From contig JAEWRS010000315.1 of assembly GCA_023398855.1 (NCBI GenBank), forward strand, positions 1 through 6,224: DNA of 6,224 bases, read 5' to 3'. The translations under genes and the position numbers were made by a program. This document shows positions 1-6,155 of this stretch, in pieces; the first letter of the stretch is position 1, and every line of letters starts with the position of its first letter. The notes beneath the pieces are model-generated. The model ran no database searches, was not told where the DNA came from, and saw only the letters and a program-made list of their open reading frames with translations. The DNA comes from Bacillota bacterium. Lineage in GTDB: Bacteria > Bacillota > Clostridia > Lachnospirales > Lachnospiraceae.

Positions 1-13
1 ACGTTAAGCAATT

Positions 14-21
14 CCTCCTTT
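14..21 (-). promoter_or_regulatory. Ribosome binding site for the next gene, off the left edge
   Basis: Read on the minus strand this is AAAGGAGG, an almost perfect Shine-Dalgarno sequence. The 13 bases left of it contain no good start codon at normal spacing, except a GT at the very edge that could be the first two bases of GTG. The start of the next co-directional gene is therefore at or just beyond position 1. The 82 bases between the DUF2953 stop and the edge hold no terminator that I can see, so this gene is probably in the same operon. By analogy with B. subtilis ytfI–ytfJ, a GerW-family gene is the likeliest occupant, but that is inference. Confidence 0.6.
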
Positions 22-82
22 ATCGTTTCAAACCACACAACGGTTTCCATGTGCACAGCAAAAATTCAGAGTTTCTGCTTCT

Positions 83-1024
83 CTATCGAAGCCATTTTCT
101 TAATAGACGCCTAAAATTCTTATCAAACAGCATCCTGGACCCAATAAAAAGAATTGTTCCCACACTGATCCTGCCCCGAAATGTTCCGTCTGCTGTAAAA
201 ACCTGCCGGTCAAATACCGGATACAAATTTAAACGTTTATGGCACAACGGATAAACTACACTGGCATAGGTCAAAACCTGTCCAGTTAAATAAGGGTCTT
301 CAAATCCAAAAGTTACGTTTCCTTTTCCTTTACGGGGAAGAATATGGCGAAACAGCTTTTTCCCCTGTCTGATTAACAGCCTGACAGTTCTCTGGTTATT
401 CTTATCAGAAATGAAAGCAAGGATCTCATCCTTTTTATCTTTTAATGTTTTCAGTGTATCACAGATCCGCCTGAAAAAAAACTTAAGTTTAGCCTTCGCA
501 ACAAAAATCTTTTTTTTCAGCTTTTCCAATAGCTTTGGCACCCAAAATCTTTTTTCCCCGCCAGGCTTTTCTTTTTGCTCTTTCCTGGTCTTTTCTTCTG
601 ACTCTGCCTTTGGTTCTCTTGGGGGAGGCAAATATTCCTGAGGTTTTTCTTTTACTATGTTACGTACCTCATCTTTAACTTCCCGCACTTCCTTCACAGC
701 TTCCGGCTCTACTGTTTCCATGGCCTGAACCATAATTTCTTCCGCTTCCTTAAGCTCCGAGTCCAGTTTCTTGGGCTTTCCAATGGGAAAACCGAAAAAT
801 CGGACTGTTGCCAACACGTCTTCCTCGTATTGTACCCTTACGGAAAGGATATGTAGCAGCCAGGTTATTCTGGCCTTTCCCTTCACCTTTCCGTCATAGG
901 AACCCTCCGCCTGATACCGGACAGGAACCAGAAGAATCAGCAAAACCAAAGTAAGGATAAGCCCTAAAACAGCGAGTACCATCAACCCTAATATTTTAAG
1001 TATAAATAAAATTATATGAAGCAT
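83..1024 (-). CDS. Membrane-anchored DUF2953 (YtfI-like) protein
   Basis: Protein of 313 residues from the ATG. One long hydrophobic segment (about residues 3–34) should anchor it in the membrane. A β-rich stretch follows (about 35–85, with RYQAEGSYDGKVKGKARITW), then a highly charged Glu/Lys/Pro linker (about 95–160), a basic helical stretch (about 160–230), and a C-terminal part with FGFEDPYLTGQVL, YPVFDRQVF and GTFRGRISVGTILF, the pattern of DUF2953. The family has no established biochemical role. B. subtilis YtfI is about 225 residues and its gene precedes ytfJ/gerW, which is linked to spore germination. A GTG at 1030 could add two residues, but a GAGG five bases ahead of the ATG at 1024 favours the ATG. 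That GAGG overlaps the stop of the upstream gene, so the two are probably translationally coupled. The linker makes this protein longer than YtfI. Family assignment is fairly secure; the sporulation role is inferred. Confidence 0.85.
   Translation of the reverse strand: MLHIILFILKILGLMVLAVLGLILTLVLLILLVPVRYQAEGSYDGKVKGKARITWLLHILSVRVQYEEDVLATVRFFGFPIGKPKKLDSELKEAEEIMVQAMETVEPEAVKEVREVKDEVRNIVKEKPQEYLPPPREPKAESEEKTRKEQKEKPGGEKRFWVPKLLEKLKKKIFVAKAKLKFFFRRICDTLKTLKDKKDEILAFISDKNNQRTVRLLIRQGKKLFRHILPRKGKGNVTFGFEDPYLTGQVLTYASVVYPLCHKRLNLYPVFDRQVFTADGTFRGRISVGTILFIGSRMLFDKNFRRLLRKWLR
471..520. repeat. 11-bp inverted repeat with A8/T8 tracts inside the DUF2953 gene
   Basis: The plus strand has CTGAAAAAAAA at 471–481 and its exact reverse complement TTTTTTTTCAG at 510–520, separated by 28 bases. 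The tracts encode Lys-Lys-Lys and Phe-Phe-Phe on the minus strand. A 12-base direct repeat, AAAATCTTTTTT, also occurs at 504–515 and 544–555, read there in different codon frames. The stem would be almost all A-T and is not a terminator. It may simply reflect a Lys/Phe-rich coding region. Confidence 0.6.
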
Positions 1025-1029
1025 GGACA

Positions 1030-1033
1030 CCTC
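1030..1033 (-). promoter_or_regulatory. Ribosome binding site deciding the DUF2953 start
   Basis: GAGG on the minus strand lies five bases before the ATG at 1024. It overlaps the TGA of the upstream 109-residue gene. The alternative GTG start at 1030 would overlap this motif and would have only AAGGTG four bases upstream, so the ATG is preferred. Confidence 0.5.
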
Positions 1034-1361
1034 ACACCTTACCGGCCTCGTCTTCTATAAAAGCAGGAAGATCGAAGCCTCCTGTTTTCCGGTACATATC
1101 GCTGACGATATTCCCGGCCACCTCCAACGCCTCCCAGTAACTGGACGCAATGCCCAAAATGAGAAACTCCTCTTCCCGGTATAAAGGTAATAAAAGCATT
1201 GCTGCCGGATAGATATCAAGTATATTATTCCCATTTGTGGCAGGCGTAATCACAAAAATACCGACGCCGGGCTTTGACTTTCGGATCCCCTGAATGATCC
1301 GGTAACGTTTCTTTTTCGCTTTCTCCCCTGCGTACAAATGATCATACCAGTTTATTTTCAT
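1032..1361 (-). CDS. Unassigned small protein, 109 residues
   Basis: I do not recognise the family. The protein is small and apparently soluble. It has a basic N-terminal third (AGEKAKKKRYRIIQGIRKSK at residues 11–30), then alternating short hydrophobic strands and turns (VGIFVITP at 33–40, ILDIYPAAMLLLPLY at 47–61, EEFLILGIASSYWEAL at 64–79), a helix (about 75–92), and an acidic end. This suggests a small α/β domain. There is no signal peptide and no convincing membrane helix; the 47–61 segment is too short and is broken by proline. The ATG lies 20 bases inside the end of the 440-residue gene. Only a weak GGAAGAG-type site precedes it, so it probably depends on translation of its neighbour. 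The reading frame looks real: it fits exactly between two genes, with a short overlap on one side and seven bases on the other. The shared operon suggests that it works with the 440-residue protein, possibly as a partner, but nothing in the sequence shows a function. Confidence 0.75.
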   Translation of the reverse strand: MKINWYDHLYAGEKAKKKRYRIIQGIRKSKPGVGIFVITPATNGNNILDIYPAAMLLLPLYREEEFLILGIASSYWEALEVAGNIVSDMYRKTGGFDLPAFIEDEAGKV

Positions 1362-2664
1362 AATCCATCAGCTCTTCCAATAATTCCTTGCAGGTTTCCT
1401 TTTCCGCTTCATCCAGGCAGCTTTTAAGACTGCCTTCCACATATGCCTGTATATCTTCAATCGAATGGAAGTAGACCGGAAGGTCTGATAAGACCTTTGC
1501 CATAATGGCCCGGACCACAGGCTTGGGTGCATGGGAAAATACCACTTCCAGTTCCTGAAAATACTCTCCTGCCATTTCTTCCAGACAGGAACGGTCAACA
1601 ATACCAAGTTCAGCTTTATTCCCTATTTCTTTTAACTCCACAAAACTGCTGCCAGATAAAAGCCGGTCTACATTGACAGCCTTAATGTAATCCGGATCAA
1701 CATGACACTCATCACTCTCTTCCGGCAATTCTGCCTTTAAATAGCGTTCATAAAATGCTTCCTGTCTTCCCTCCAGCAGAGCAAGTCTGTCAAAAAAGTC
1801 TTCCTTTACAGGGGAATAGTCCTCTTTGCTGAACTTTTCCAGGATCTCCCTTATCATGGTGGCGTAAAGCGTCTCTTCCTTCACCTCAATGACAGCCTCC
1901 TGGCCTGCATAAACCAGAACACAAAAATCATTGATAATGTCCTGAAGCATGACATAAAGCCCGGACTCATCCATAAGCCTTTCACCTGCAAGAACAAGCT
2001 TTACAGCAGCAGCTTCATATTCTTCAGCAGTCATTGTTTTATAATCCATATGGCGGAATTGTTCCAAAAGTTCAAAAAGTTCCGGGCGGCCTTCTTCCAT
2101 TCCCTTCGGAAGCTTTGACATGGATTCCGTGCGGAGGGTATACAGCATATCCCTTAAATGATCCTTAGGAGAGCCGATGTAAATGGATAACCCCTCCATG
2201 ACAAGGCTGAAAAACTTCTGTTTTGTCAGACGGATCGGAAGCTGGCCGATGATCTGCCTGATTCTATCATTCATTACAGCCGAATTCTTTTTATCTGTCA
2301 CAAATTTTGTAAGACGTTTTGCAAAGTATTCATCATCAAACCCGGTTTCCGGCAGAGTCAGAAACTTTCGCTCCATACGGTTTAAAGCATATTCATAAAT
2401 CTGGAAGCAATCCGTGTAGGAAGTCAATACTTCCACTTCATGTGTCACGTGCTGCCGAAGCTTAAGAAGCTCCTCTTCTGGAGTCCTTCCTGAAAAATGT
2501 TCATTCAAAAGCTCACTCAGCTTCCGACAGCAGGAATTGATCCGTTGGGGAATCACCGGTCCCTCTCCAATTGTTTCAAATAAAGTATAATAATTCAGCA
2601 CCAGCCTTACATAGGAATACTGGTATGCGGCTGTCATTTGTTTTTTCAGCAAACGGGTATCCAT
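1342..2664 (-). CDS. Unassigned large helical protein, 440 residues
   Basis: I cannot place this protein in a family. It is acidic and looks almost wholly α-helical and cytoplasmic, with no signal peptide or membrane segment. Helical stretches run from about 1–100 (LKKQMTAAYQYSYVRLVLNY at 6–25), 130–180, 190–255 (YVMLQDIINDFCVLVYAG at 237–254), 265–315 and 360–435. A short section near 328–356 (NVDRLLSGSSFVELKEIGNK at 331–350) looks less helical and may divide two domains. Eight cysteines are scattered (including 45, 46, 86, 248, 320 and 360) without CxxC spacing, so no metal site is evident. No nucleotide-binding loop or nuclease motif was found. The start is well supported: GGAGGAG at 2671–2677 lies six bases ahead of the ATG. 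The gene follows cinA by 25 bases and overlaps the 109-residue gene by 20 bases, so the pair is probably co-translated. A scaffold or adaptor role is possible but speculative. Confidence 0.85.
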   Translation of the reverse strand: MDTRLLKKQMTAAYQYSYVRLVLNYYTLFETIGEGPVIPQRINSCCRKLSELLNEHFSGRTPEEELLKLRQHVTHEVEVLTSYTDCFQIYEYALNRMERKFLTLPETGFDDEYFAKRLTKFVTDKKNSAVMNDRIRQIIGQLPIRLTKQKFFSLVMEGLSIYIGSPKDHLRDMLYTLRTESMSKLPKGMEEGRPELFELLEQFRHMDYKTMTAEEYEAAAVKLVLAGERLMDESGLYVMLQDIINDFCVLVYAGQEAVIEVKEETLYATMIREILEKFSKEDYSPVKEDFFDRLALLEGRQEAFYERYLKAELPEESDECHVDPDYIKAVNVDRLLSGSSFVELKEIGNKAELGIVDRSCLEEMAGEYFQELEVVFSHAPKPVVRAIMAKVLSDLPVYFHSIEDIQAYVEGSLKSCLDEAEKETCKELLEELMDYENKLV

Positions 2665-2670
2665 GGTTCA

Positions 2671-2677
2671 CTCCTCC
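2671..2677 (-). promoter_or_regulatory. Strong ribosome binding site of the 440-residue gene
   Basis: GGAGGAG on the minus strand, six bases before the ATG at 2664, lies in the 25-base gap after the cinA stop. It is among the best Shine-Dalgarno matches in the window. It suggests this unknown gene is translated well and independently of cinA. Confidence 0.7.
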
Positions 2678-2689
2678 AGGAAGGTTTTA

Positions 2690-3934
2690 TTAATGATAGT
2701 TCTTAAGAATAGATCGCCGCAGCAAATCAAGAGCCTTTACCACAGATTGTTCCCTGATCTTTTCCCGGTTCCCCTTAAAATGGTATTCCTCTACTGAAAC
2801 CTTATCTTTCATATAACAGGCCATATATACGAGACCCACCGGCTTATCTCCTTCTGAATCCGGTCCGGCAATCCCTGTCACAGCAATGCAGACATCCGCA
2901 TCGGCAGCAAAGACACCTCCAATAGCCATTTCCTTAGCAGTTTGTTTGCTGACTGCACCGTTCTTCTTTAAAGTGCTTTTACTCACATCAAGAAGCTTTC
3001 TCTTTGATTTGTTGGAATAGGTAATAAATCCTTCCCGGAACACCTGGGAAACTCCCGGTACATTTACCAGGCGCCCAGCAATCAGGCCCCCTGTGCAGGA
3101 TTCCGCCGTAGTCACCGTCAGCTCATATTTTTCAAGAAGCCGGACAACGGCCATCTCAATGGTCTCTTCCTCTTTTGTGGTATATACATCATCTCCGAAA
3201 CGGTTTTTAATTTCCTTTACCACGGGCTTTAAAAGGCTTTTTGCACCTTCTTCATCCAAAGCTTTTGCTGTAACCCTTAAGTGCACTTCAGCAGTCTTTG
3301 CATAGGTAGCGATGGTTGGATTGGACTGACCAGTAATAAGGTCTAAAAGCTTATCCTCAACCTGGCTCTCACCATGGCCACAGATCTTGATCATCTGAGA
3401 GCGGATCACTTCTGGCTGGCGCTCCTGCAGATAAGGGAATACCTGTGCCCTAAACAGCGGTTCTAGCTCATTAGGCGGCCCGGGCAGTAAAATAGCCGCT
3501 TTTCCATCTCTTTCCATAATAAGACCTGGAGCCGTTCCGTTATCATTGTCAAGCACAACTGCCCCCTGGGGGACAAGAGCCTGTTTCCAGTTGTTATCTG
3601 GAATTTCTTTATAAATGCTGTTTTTAAAAAACGTCTTAATTCTGTCCCTTGTATGAGCATCTTCCACCAGTTCAAAGCCCATGATCTCAGAACAAACCTC
3701 TTTTGTCAAATCATCCTCAGTAGGTCCCAGACCGCCGGTCAAAATGACCACATCCGAACGCTCTAACGCCGTCTTTAAGCTATGGGAAAGCCTCTCTCTG
3801 TTATCGCCAACAGTAACCTGATGATACATGGAAAGGCCCAAAAGGGCACATTTTTCCGCCAGGTACTGAGTGTTGGTATTTACAATATTTCCAAGAAGAA
3901 GCTCCGTTCCAACCGAAATCAGTTCTACAACCAT
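2690..3934 (-). CDS. cinA: CinA, nicotinamide-nucleotide amidase with N-terminal MoCF-like domain
   Basis: Full-length two-domain CinA of 414 residues, the usual length. The N-terminal half is the molybdopterin-binding/CinA domain (about 1–170). It starts with ELISVGTELLLGNIVNTNTQ (4–23) and has TGGLGPTEDD (66–75), GTAPGL (133–138) and LLPGPPNE (149–156). The C-terminal half (about 255–410) is the PncC-type deamidase, with TTAESCTGGLIAGRLV (275–290, carrying the catalytic-type Ser), FITYSNKSKRKLL (303–315) and TGIAGPD (353–359). PncC converts nicotinamide mononucleotide to nicotinate mononucleotide plus ammonia in the pyridine-nucleotide cycle. In some full-length CinA proteins the N-terminal domain acts on ADP-ribose, which is family knowledge not tested here. 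The ATG lies two bases past the pgsA stop, with AGGGAG about nine bases upstream, so the genes are coupled. In many Firmicutes recA follows cinA; here an unknown gene does. Confidence 0.96.
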   Translation of the reverse strand: MVVELISVGTELLLGNIVNTNTQYLAEKCALLGLSMYHQVTVGDNRERLSHSLKTALERSDVVILTGGLGPTEDDLTKEVCSEIMGFELVEDAHTRDRIKTFFKNSIYKEIPDNNWKQALVPQGAVVLDNDNGTAPGLIMERDGKAAILLPGPPNELEPLFRAQVFPYLQERQPEVIRSQMIKICGHGESQVEDKLLDLITGQSNPTIATYAKTAEVHLRVTAKALDEEGAKSLLKPVVKEIKNRFGDDVYTTKEEETIEMAVVRLLEKYELTVTTAESCTGGLIAGRLVNVPGVSQVFREGFITYSNKSKRKLLDVSKSTLKKNGAVSKQTAKEMAIGGVFAADADVCIAVTGIAGPDSEGDKPVGLVYMACYMKDKVSVEEYHFKGNREKIREQSVVKALDLLRRSILKNYH

Positions 3935-3936
3935 GC

Positions 3937-4479
3937 TTACATACTCCCTTCCACAAGAACGCGATAATTTTTCGCCATATAATCAACCAGTGAAACTAAG
4001 GTAAGGATGACGGCGATCCATATAAACACCGTTGTAACAAAGATCAAGGCCGGAATATTCAGGATAAGAAGAACCGACATGATCATCTGGGATGCCGTCT
4101 TAAACTTTCCCCAATAGCTTGCCGCAATCACCACGCCATTATCCGAAGCAACCAGACGAAATCCGCTGATAATAAATTCTCGGCTTATGATGACGATTAC
4201 GACCCAGGCAGATAGTTGGCCAAGAGCCGTAAAACAAATCAGTCCTGCACAGACCAGAAGCTTATCCGCCAGTGGGTCCATGAATTTGCCGAAATTCGTC
4301 ACCAGTCCGTACGTTCTGGCAATCTTCCCATCCAGAAAATCCGTAAAACTGGCCGCAATAAATATGGCAGCCGCAACATAACGATAGGTTGCAGTTGCAC
4401 CACCATCAAGCATTAGAAACAGAACAAAGAACGGAATCATAGCAACTCTTAAAATTGTAAGCTTATTCGGTAAATTCAT
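3937..4479 (-). CDS. pgsA: CDP-diacylglycerol–glycerol-3-phosphate 3-phosphatidyltransferase
   Basis: Integral membrane enzyme of 180 residues, typical of PgsA. It transfers the phosphatidyl group from CDP-diacylglycerol to glycerol-3-phosphate, giving phosphatidylglycerophosphate and CMP, the committed step to phosphatidylglycerol and cardiolipin. The CDP-alcohol phosphatidyltransferase signature DxxDGxxAR(x8)GxxxDxxxD is complete: Asp47, Asp50, Gly51, Ala54, Arg55, Gly64, Asp68 and Asp72. The N-terminus MNLPNKLTILRVAMIPFF is characteristic of PgsA. Hydrophobic segments lie near residues 10–24, 30–46, 75–100, 130–150 and 148–168. The ATG is 17 bases inside the end of rimO. AGGAG at 4489–4493, nine bases upstream, is the better ribosome binding site; a second GGAGG touches the ATG and is too close to be used normally. 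The overlap suggests translational coupling to rimO. The three final residues GSM overlie the cinA ribosome binding region. Confidence 0.96.
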   Translation of the reverse strand: MNLPNKLTILRVAMIPFFVLFLMLDGGATATYRYVAAAIFIAASFTDFLDGKIARTYGLVTNFGKFMDPLADKLLVCAGLICFTALGQLSAWVVIVIISREFIISGFRLVASDNGVVIAASYWGKFKTASQMIMSVLLILNIPALIFVTTVFIWIAVILTLVSLVDYMAKNYRVLVEGSM

Positions 4480-5803
4480 CCTCCAACTCTCCTATTAAAT
4501 CATATTCCATTGCCCCTGTAACACGGACTCTGGCATAATCACCTGACATCAACGCTTCTCCTGTCTGGACAAAAATCATTCCATCCACGCCAGGCCCATC
4601 CATATAGGTACGGCCAACATATGCATTTTCATCTGCCACCTTGCCTTCAATCATGACCTCCAGAGTCCTTCCAATCATTGACTTGGAAAAATCAAAAGAG
4701 ATTTCCTGCTGAAGCTCCATAATGGCATCCCTGCGTTCTTCCTTAATCTTCTGGTCCACCTGATCCGGAAATTCTGCAGCAGGAGTATCTTCTTCAGCAG
4801 AATATGCAAACACACCCAAACGCTGGAACTCCATCTCATCTACGAATTCCATCAGTTCTTCATGATCTTCCTGGGTTTCTCCCGGAAATCCTGAAATCAA
4901 TGTAGTTCTAAGGATAATATCCGGAATTTCTCTTCGGAGCTTTTCCACAATTTCCTGAAGCTGGGCCTTTGAAGTTCTCCGCCCCATGCGTTTTAAAATC
5001 TTATCGCTGGCATGCTGCATAGGCAGATCAAGGTAATTGCATATTTTCTCTTCTTCCTTTATTGTCTGAATCAGCTCATCCGTAATCTCTTCCGGATAGC
5101 AATACTGGATCCGGATCCACTGGATTCCAGATATGCGGCATAAGTCTTTAAGGAGCTTTGGAAGTAATTTCTCCCCATATAGGTCTACGCCATAAAGAGT
5201 GGTCTCCTGAGCCACTAAAATAAGCTCTTTTACCCCTTTTTCAGCCAGTTTTTCCGCTTCCGTTATCAAGCGTTCCATGGGAACGCTGCGATAATTACCC
5301 CTAAGGGAAGGAATAATGCAGTAGGTACAATGCTTATTGCATCCTTCCGCAATCTTTAAAAAGGCATAATGCCCTCCTGTTGTAAGTATGCGCTCCGCAT
5401 TCACCTCTGGAAGCTCGTCCAGCTCATGAAAGCATTGAACGTGTTGATTTCCGCCAAGAGCTTCCGCCAGGACATGAGATATCTCATCATAGGTGGAGGT
5501 TCCCAAAATTCCATCCACTTCAGGAATCTCGTCAATAATCTCCTGTTTATACCGCTGGGCCAGACAACCGGTTACGATCAGTGCCCTGCATCTGCCGTCA
5601 ACCTTTCTCTGAGCCAATTCCAGTATGGTATTTACGCTTTCTTCTTTCGCATCACCGATAAAACAGCAGGTATTAATCACAATCACATCTGCCTCATATT
5701 CATTATCCGTAAAAGTGTATCCGTCCTTATTCAGAAGACCTAACATCATCTCCGTATCCACGAGATTTTTGTCGCAGCCTAGTGAAACACATAATAACTT
5801 CAT
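4463..5803 (-). CDS. rimO: Ribosomal protein S12 methylthiotransferase RimO
   Basis: Radical-SAM methylthiotransferase of 446 residues, the usual RimO length. RimO adds a methylthio group to the β-carbon of a conserved aspartate in ribosomal protein S12. Three parts are visible. The N-terminal UPF0004 domain (about 1–135) has Cys10 in VSLGCDKNLVDTE, Cys46 in INTCCF and Cys80 in VTGCLAQRY, the ligands of the auxiliary 4Fe-4S cluster. The radical-SAM domain (about 140–375) has CNKHCTYC (Cys155, Cys159, Cys162). A TRAM domain ends the protein (about 377–440). GCDKNLVD separates RimO from the tRNA enzyme MiaB, which has GCQMN there. The frame is open to an ATG at 5851, but that 16-residue extension would lie inside a terminator hairpin and lacks family similarity. 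The ATG at 5803 has CAGGAG seven bases upstream and begins MKLLCVSLGC, as expected. Cys47, next to the ligand Cys46, replaces the Gly seen in E. coli RimO. Confidence 0.97.
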   Translation of the reverse strand: MKLLCVSLGCDKNLVDTEMMLGLLNKDGYTFTDNEYEADVIVINTCCFIGDAKEESVNTILELAQRKVDGRCRALIVTGCLAQRYKQEIIDEIPEVDGILGTSTYDEISHVLAEALGGNQHVQCFHELDELPEVNAERILTTGGHYAFLKIAEGCNKHCTYCIIPSLRGNYRSVPMERLITEAEKLAEKGVKELILVAQETTLYGVDLYGEKLLPKLLKDLCRISGIQWIRIQYCYPEEITDELIQTIKEEEKICNYLDLPMQHASDKILKRMGRRTSKAQLQEIVEKLRREIPDIILRTTLISGFPGETQEDHEELMEFVDEMEFQRLGVFAYSAEEDTPAAEFPDQVDQKIKEERRDAIMELQQEISFDFSKSMIGRTLEVMIEGKVADENAYVGRTYMDGPGVDGMIFVQTGEALMSGDYARVRVTGAMEYDLIGELEDEFTE

Positions 5804-5810
5804 ATTTAAA

Positions 5811-5816
5811 CTCCTG
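5811..5816 (-). promoter_or_regulatory. Ribosome binding site deciding the rimO start
   Basis: CAGGAG on the minus strand ends seven bases before the ATG at 5803. It sits downstream of the terminator hairpin in the rpoZ–rimO gap. It fixes the start at MKLLC rather than the ATG at 5851. Confidence 0.75.
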
Positions 5817-5827
5817 TCATTCTTTAT

Positions 5828-5870
5828 AAAAGGAAAGAAAGGCCTTCTCATCCAAAAGTGAGACGGCCCT
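5828..5870 (-). terminator. Intrinsic terminator between rpoZ and rimO
   Basis: On the minus strand, AGGGCCGTCTCA (5870–5859) pairs with TGAGAAGGCCTT (5850–5839) around an eight-base loop. Eleven of twelve positions pair, counting one G-T pair; the single G-A mismatch separates a GC-rich base from the five inner pairs. A T-rich run with a few C interruptions, TCTTTCCTTTT, follows at once. The hairpin begins five bases after the rpoZ stop. It fits a rho-independent terminator or attenuator that ends or reduces gmk–rpoZ transcripts before rimO. The broken T-run suggests partial readthrough. Confidence 0.7.
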
Positions 5871-5874
5871 CTTC

Positions 5875-6129
5875 CTATTTATCGTCTTCTTCTGTTGCGT
5901 CCGCTTCGCTTAAAATCTTAACTTTGCCCTCATACAGTTCCTCTACGGCAATAGAAAGCGGTTTCTTTCCGGCGTCTAAAATCTCCGGCTCAGAGCCGCC
6001 AATGATCTGCCTTGCTCGTTTTGCTGCGGCAATAACAATGGAATAGCGGCTTTGTACCACTGGGGCCTCTCCTGGCTCTACCTCACTGTTTACTACATTA
6101 ATTAAATCTGAATAAGATGGATGTAACAT
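5875..6129 (-). CDS. rpoZ: DNA-directed RNA polymerase omega subunit
   Basis: Omega subunit of 84 residues, within the normal range for Firmicutes. Omega binds the β' subunit, helps assemble and stabilise RNA polymerase, and in many bacteria contributes to a ppGpp site. The conserved core is clear: SRYSIVIAAAKRARQI (27–42) is the helix typical of omega, and KKPLSIAVEELYEGKVKI (55–72) is the second conserved block. The N-terminus MLHPSYSDLINVVN resembles clostridial omegas, and the tail is acidic (EEDDK). The ATG has AAAGGGGA (6137–6144) seven bases upstream. Guanylate kinase ends 26 bases upstream, the common gmk–rpoZ pairing, and a probable terminator follows immediately. Confidence 0.96.
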   Translation of the reverse strand: MLHPSYSDLINVVNSEVEPGEAPVVQSRYSIVIAAAKRARQIIGGSEPEILDAGKKPLSIAVEELYEGKVKILSEADATEEDDK

Positions 6130-6155
6130 CTTTCAATCCCCTTTCTCAATCGGCT

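Noticed and set aside
30..46. Small hairpin (AAACC/GGTTT) after the DUF2953 gene as a terminator
   Set aside because: The stem is only five base pairs and is followed by a ribosome binding site, not a T-run.
1..50. A short minus-strand frame starting at the ATG at 50 as the next gene
   Set aside because: No ribosome binding site precedes this ATG, and its 16 residues do not resemble the start of a known protein. The strong AAAGGAGG inside it points to a later start.
50..57. 8-base palindrome TGTGCACA as an operator
   Set aside because: A single short palindrome is expected by chance, and no second copy or promoter lies near it.
411..641. Plus-strand frame opposite DUF2953, rich in Ser and Phe
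   Set aside because: It is the mirror of the Lys/Glu-rich linker codons on the minus strand and has no independent support.
1342..2664. A metal-binding or nuclease role for the 440-residue protein, based on its eight cysteines
   Set aside because: The cysteines are not paired as CxxC or CxH clusters, and no conserved acidic or His motif stands out.
5369..5743. Plus-strand open frame of 124 codons opposite rimO
   Set aside because: It lies entirely antisense to the conserved N-terminal half of rimO. Its translation shows no domain, and I see no plus-strand gene elsewhere in the window.
5804..5851. A 16-residue N-terminal extension of RimO from the ATG at 5851
   Set aside because: It starts inside the terminator hairpin and lacks a ribosome binding site. 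RimO proteins normally begin at the MKLLCVSLGC-type sequence, which here has a good site.
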